From NCBI GenBank assembly GCA_020048155.1, contig JAIFMY010000144.1:1-35381 (forward strand): a DNA stretch of 35,381 nucleotides, in the 5' to 3' direction. Source of the DNA: Bacteroidota bacterium. Its GTDB lineage: Bacteria; Bacteroidota; Bacteroidia; Bacteroidales; DYOH01. The position numbers and the translations under genes are program-made. Each line of letters starts with the position of its first letter. Positions within the stretch are counted from its first letter, which is position 1. Under the pieces are notes generated by a model. That model was not told where the DNA came from and made no database searches. It saw only the letters and a program-made list of their open reading frames with translations. This document shows, piece after piece, positions 33,161 through 35,381 of the stretch.

Positions 33161-33275
33161 GCCATCTGAGAAAAAAAATTCATCACAGCTTGTATCATGC
33201 AAGTTATGTTTCTGGACCTAAGTTCAGATTACCTGTGCTGAAAGCTTCTTTTTTCAGATGGCTTTTTTAATTTTG
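33161..33275 (+). terminator. Branched RNA-like element ending in a terminator stem, downstream of gap
   Basis: The outer arms GCCATCTGA (33161-33169) and TCAGATGGC (33254-33262) pair perfectly, extend through a G-U pair and an A/T run, and are followed by TTTTTTAATTTT. Inside, CACAG (33184-33188) pairs with CTGTG (33233-33237). That helix encloses two hairpins: CTTG/CAAG (33189-33203) and TCTGGAC-CTAA-GTTCAGA (33211-33228). This gives a three-way junction about 100 nt long. It surely can end gap transcription; it might also be a small RNA or leader. TAATTTTG at 33268-33275 could be the -7 element of the next gene. Confidence 0.6.
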
Positions 33276-33319
33276 TACACTTACCCTCATACTTTTTACA
33301 CCAAAATTATAGTAATACT

Positions 33320-34381
33320 TTGCAAGCAAACCCTCACACGCATATTACACTGATGGCTTTCTGTCGCTTGGCTGAAATTTTCAGTGCCGTTGGTTTCAAT
33401 AAATCTTTGCCTGAGTACGCCGACGAGGTGGCAGAACTTTCGCAGATTTCTGCTTCCTTAAAGCATAAAAATGGTTGGTTTACCGAGGAACAGGTACAAA
33501 GTGCACTTCGGGCGCTGGCTTATATGTGCGAGGCACCAAAACTTAAGAACTGGGCTGATTCGTATCAAATTCCTGAGGTGTTACAACCCAAACGTATAGC
33601 CCTCATCATGGCAGGGAATATTCCTTTGTCAGGTTTTCACGATTTGCTGTGTGTGCTCATGAGCGGACATATTGCCGTGGTGAAAACATCTTCAAAAGAT
33701 GAGGTGCTGCCATTATGGATAAAGAATTTTTTTGAAAAACATTTTCCGCAAGTGGCCGGTCGCATGATCATAGAACAAAATCTGATACGTGGCATTGATG
33801 CTGTGATTGCTACCGGCAGCAACAACTCTTCGCGCTATTTCAATTACTATTTTGGCAAATATCCTCACATCATCCGCAACAACCGAAACTCGGTAGCGGT
33901 GCTATCTGGAAATGAGACTGAGGAGGATTTGAAAAACCTGGCCGATGACGTATTTCTCTATTTTGGACTTGGCTGCAGAAGTATCTCCAAAGTGTACATC
34001 CCTATCGATTACAATGCCGAAGCTTTGTTTGCCGCTTTCAATAAGTATGAACATTACCGTTTTCACAACAAATTTGCCAATAACTACGATTACCGCAAAG
34101 CCATATACCTCATGAATGGAGAACCATTTACCGATGGGCACTTTTATATATGGAGGCAAGCAGCCTCGCTGCACTCCGATGTGGGTGTGTTGCATTACGA
34201 ATTTTATAAAACCCAGAAGGCGGTATGGCAGGAAATAGAATCGCTCAGCCACGAGGTGCAATGTGTGGTATGCTCCGAAACTGTTCATGCCAAAGCCATT
34301 CGCCCGGGCAAAGCCCAGTTTCCTGAGCTCACCGACTATGCCGACGATATAGACACCATGAATTTTTTATTGAGTTTATAA
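33320..34381 (+). CDS. LuxC-like acyl-CoA reductase
   Basis: The 353-residue protein matches the LuxC/acyl-CoA reductase family, which reduces activated acyl groups to aldehydes with NADPH. Motifs are IALIMAGNIPLSGFHDLLCVLMSGH, VVKTSSKDEVLP, AVIATGSNNSSRYFNYYFGKYPHIIRNNRNSVAVL, and YFGLGCRSISKVYIP with the likely catalytic Cys. FANNYDYRKAIYLMN and the terminal DYADDIDTMNFLLS complete the match. I keep the TTG start at 33320 because the family helix aligned with THITLMAFCRLAEIF begins before the ATG at 33353; the ATG remains possible. No luxD/luxE homolog is adjacent. The miaA ATG follows its stop directly. Confidence 0.9.
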   Translation: MQANPHTHITLMAFCRLAEIFSAVGFNKSLPEYADEVAELSQISASLKHKNGWFTEEQVQSALRALAYMCEAPKLKNWADSYQIPEVLQPKRIALIMAGNIPLSGFHDLLCVLMSGHIAVVKTSSKDEVLPLWIKNFFEKHFPQVAGRMIIEQNLIRGIDAVIATGSNNSSRYFNYYFGKYPHIIRNNRNSVAVLSGNETEEDLKNLADDVFLYFGLGCRSISKVYIPIDYNAEALFAAFNKYEHYRFHNKFANNYDYRKAIYLMNGEPFTDGHFYIWRQAASLHSDVGVLHYEFYKTQKAVWQEIESLSHEVQCVVCSETVHAKAIRPGKAQFPELTDYADDIDTMNFLLSL

Positions 34382-35292
34382 TGAAACCTTTGCTTGTAGT
34401 TTTGGCAGGGCCTACTGCAGTGGGGAAAACCAAATTGGCTATAAATCTGGCCAACAGGTTTCAGACTGAAATTATTTCTGCCGATTCGCGCCAGATATAT
34501 AGCGAACTCAATATTGGCGTGGCTCGTCCCTCGCCCGAAGAATTAAGTTCAGCAACACACCATTTTATTGCCACCCAAAGCATACACGATAGCTACAACG
34601 TGAGTATGTACGAGCAGGATGTGCTGGCCAAACTTGAGGTTTTATTCGAAAAATATCCCATGGTGCTGCTTACTGGCGGTTCGGGGTTTTATATAGATAC
34701 AGTTTGTCGGGGAATCGACGATTTACCTGCTATTCTGCCCGAAATACGTATGCAAGTAGATGATGATTTGAAAAGCAAAGGGCTGAATTATCTGGTAGAA
34801 AAACTTTTGGAGGTAGATCCTGAATATTACCATAAAGCTGACCTCAACAATCCGAAACGGGTGGGCAAAGCCATTGAGATTTTCATGCAAACCGGTAAAA
34901 CCTATTCCAGTTTTCTTACCAGCAGCGTACGACAGCGTAATTTTGATATTCTCAAAATTTGTCTCGATTTGCCTCGCCCCTTGCTGCATGAGCGTATTAA
35001 CTTGCGCGTGAATGAAATGGCCAGGAATGGACTTTTGCAGGAAGTACAATCATTGTTGCCCCACAGGCAGCTCAATGCATTGAATACCGTTGGCTACAAA
35101 GAAGTTTTTGAATATCTGGATGGCAGTATTAGTTTTAAAACTGCCGTAGAAAACATACAGACCAATACCAGGCAATATGCGCGCCGCCAGCTAACATGGT
35201 TCAGGCGCGACAAATCTTATCACTGGTTCGAACCTGCACAATTGGATGAAATAGAAGCCTTGATAACGAAATACATGCAACATGAGTGTTGA
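34381..35292 (+). CDS. miaA: tRNA dimethylallyltransferase
   Basis: MiaA transfers a dimethylallyl group to N6 of A37 in tRNAs reading UNN codons. The 303-residue protein has the P-loop VVLAGPTAVGKTKLA, ISADSRQIYSELNIG, VARPSPEEL, HHFIATQSI, LTGGSGFYIDTVCRG, LNNPKRVGKAIEIF and the C-terminal NALNTVGYKEVFEYLDG followed by TRQYARRQLTWFRRD. The length is normal. The ATG starts immediately after the reductase stop, and its last codons overlap the start of the NUDIX gene, so the three genes are probably co-transcribed. Confidence 0.97.
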   Translation: MKPLLVVLAGPTAVGKTKLAINLANRFQTEIISADSRQIYSELNIGVARPSPEELSSATHHFIATQSIHDSYNVSMYEQDVLAKLEVLFEKYPMVLLTGGSGFYIDTVCRGIDDLPAILPEIRMQVDDDLKSKGLNYLVEKLLEVDPEYYHKADLNNPKRVGKAIEIFMQTGKTYSSFLTSSVRQRNFDILKICLDLPRPLLHERINLRVNEMARNGLLQEVQSLLPHRQLNALNTVGYKEVFEYLDGSISFKTAVENIQTNTRQYARRQLTWFRRDKSYHWFEPAQLDEIEALITKYMQHEC

Positions 35293-35381
35293 AATAGTAA
35301 AATATACCTTACGGGTATACGCCATCATTCGTAATAGCCGCAAAGAGGTACTCATAGCCGACGAATATCATTTTGATATGC
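35282..35381 (+). CDS. NUDIX hydrolase, N-terminal fragment (3' cut by window)
   Basis: From the ATG at 35282 the frame stays open to the window end and encodes 33 residues, MSVEIVKYTLRVYAIIRNS and onward to LIADEYHFDM. This resembles the first strands of NUDIX proteins of Bacteroidota (VYGLLxNxxGEVLLxDEYRFG), which precede the Nudix box. The Nudix box itself lies outside the window. The start overlaps the last 11 bases of miaA, suggesting translational coupling. Confidence 0.6.
   Translation, partial: MSVEIVKYTLRVYAIIRNSRKEVLIADEYHFDM

Overview
The window looks like ordinary chromosomal DNA from a Bacteroidota bacterium. Evidence: a TonB-dependent receptor C-terminus, a LytS/LytTR pair, TPR-SpoIIE phosphatase architecture, a LuxC-like acyl-CoA reductase, A+T-rich intergenic DNA, few Shine-Dalgarno sequences, and two promoters matching the Bacteroidota consensus (TTTG, 19-nt spacer, TAnnTTTG) upstream of tatD-tcdA and gap. 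The presence of pyrI with pyrB fits Bacteroidales-like lineages better than Flavobacteriia, but the genus cannot be named. No phage, IS element, CRISPR array, tRNA or rRNA was seen.

Layout. 1-2.6 kb (+): the end of a TonB-dependent receptor, then a LytS-type histidine kinase and its LytTR response regulator. 2.7-7.0 kb (-): a tightly packed run transcribed as EamA transporter, YigZ/IMPACT protein, M42 aminopeptidase, stand-alone receiver, pyrB, pyrI. 7.2-9.1 kb (+): a TPR/SpoIIE-type phosphatase. 9.1-11.1 kb: a gamma-glutamylcyclotransferase-like gene (-), and tatD-like plus tcdA (+) from a clear promoter. 11.1-16.1 kb (-): two tandem phasin/UbiK-like coiled-coil genes, a hairpin, a UbiB-family atypical kinase, and a 759-residue secreted protein with a C2-like segment. 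16.4-18.7 kb (-): an HSL-type esterase and a PlsC-like acyltransferase. 18.8 kb (+): a small PqqD-like protein. 19.0-19.4 kb (-): a small membrane protein. 19.7-21.7 kb (+): an M3 oligopeptidase. 21.9-27.6 kb (-): YitT-family membrane protein, alkaline phosphatase, EttA, and a pair of unknown secreted proteins. 27.9-29.6 kb (+): a hybrid sensor kinase whose ATP-binding boxes are lost. 29.6-31.7 kb (-): rbfA, a YfiR-like gene and a LolC/E-type permease. 32.1-35.4 kb (+): gap, a branched RNA-like element, acyl-CoA reductase, miaA, and the start of a NUDIX gene.

How the genes work together. Most are housekeeping genes: pyrimidine synthesis, tRNA modification (miaA, tcdA), ribosome maturation and translation (rbfA, ettA), glycolysis, peptidases. 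The less ordinary parts are these: the UbiB kinase with two phasin/UbiK-like paralogs and a secreted C2 protein, in an organism expected to use menaquinone; the hybrid kinase with an intact phospho-acceptor His and receiver Asp but a degenerate ATPase domain; the orphan PqqD-like gene; and a three-way-junction RNA candidate between gap and the acyl-CoA reductase gene. I do not see a convincing wholly new multi-gene system. The UbiB/phasin/C2 cluster and the pseudo-kinase are the best leads.
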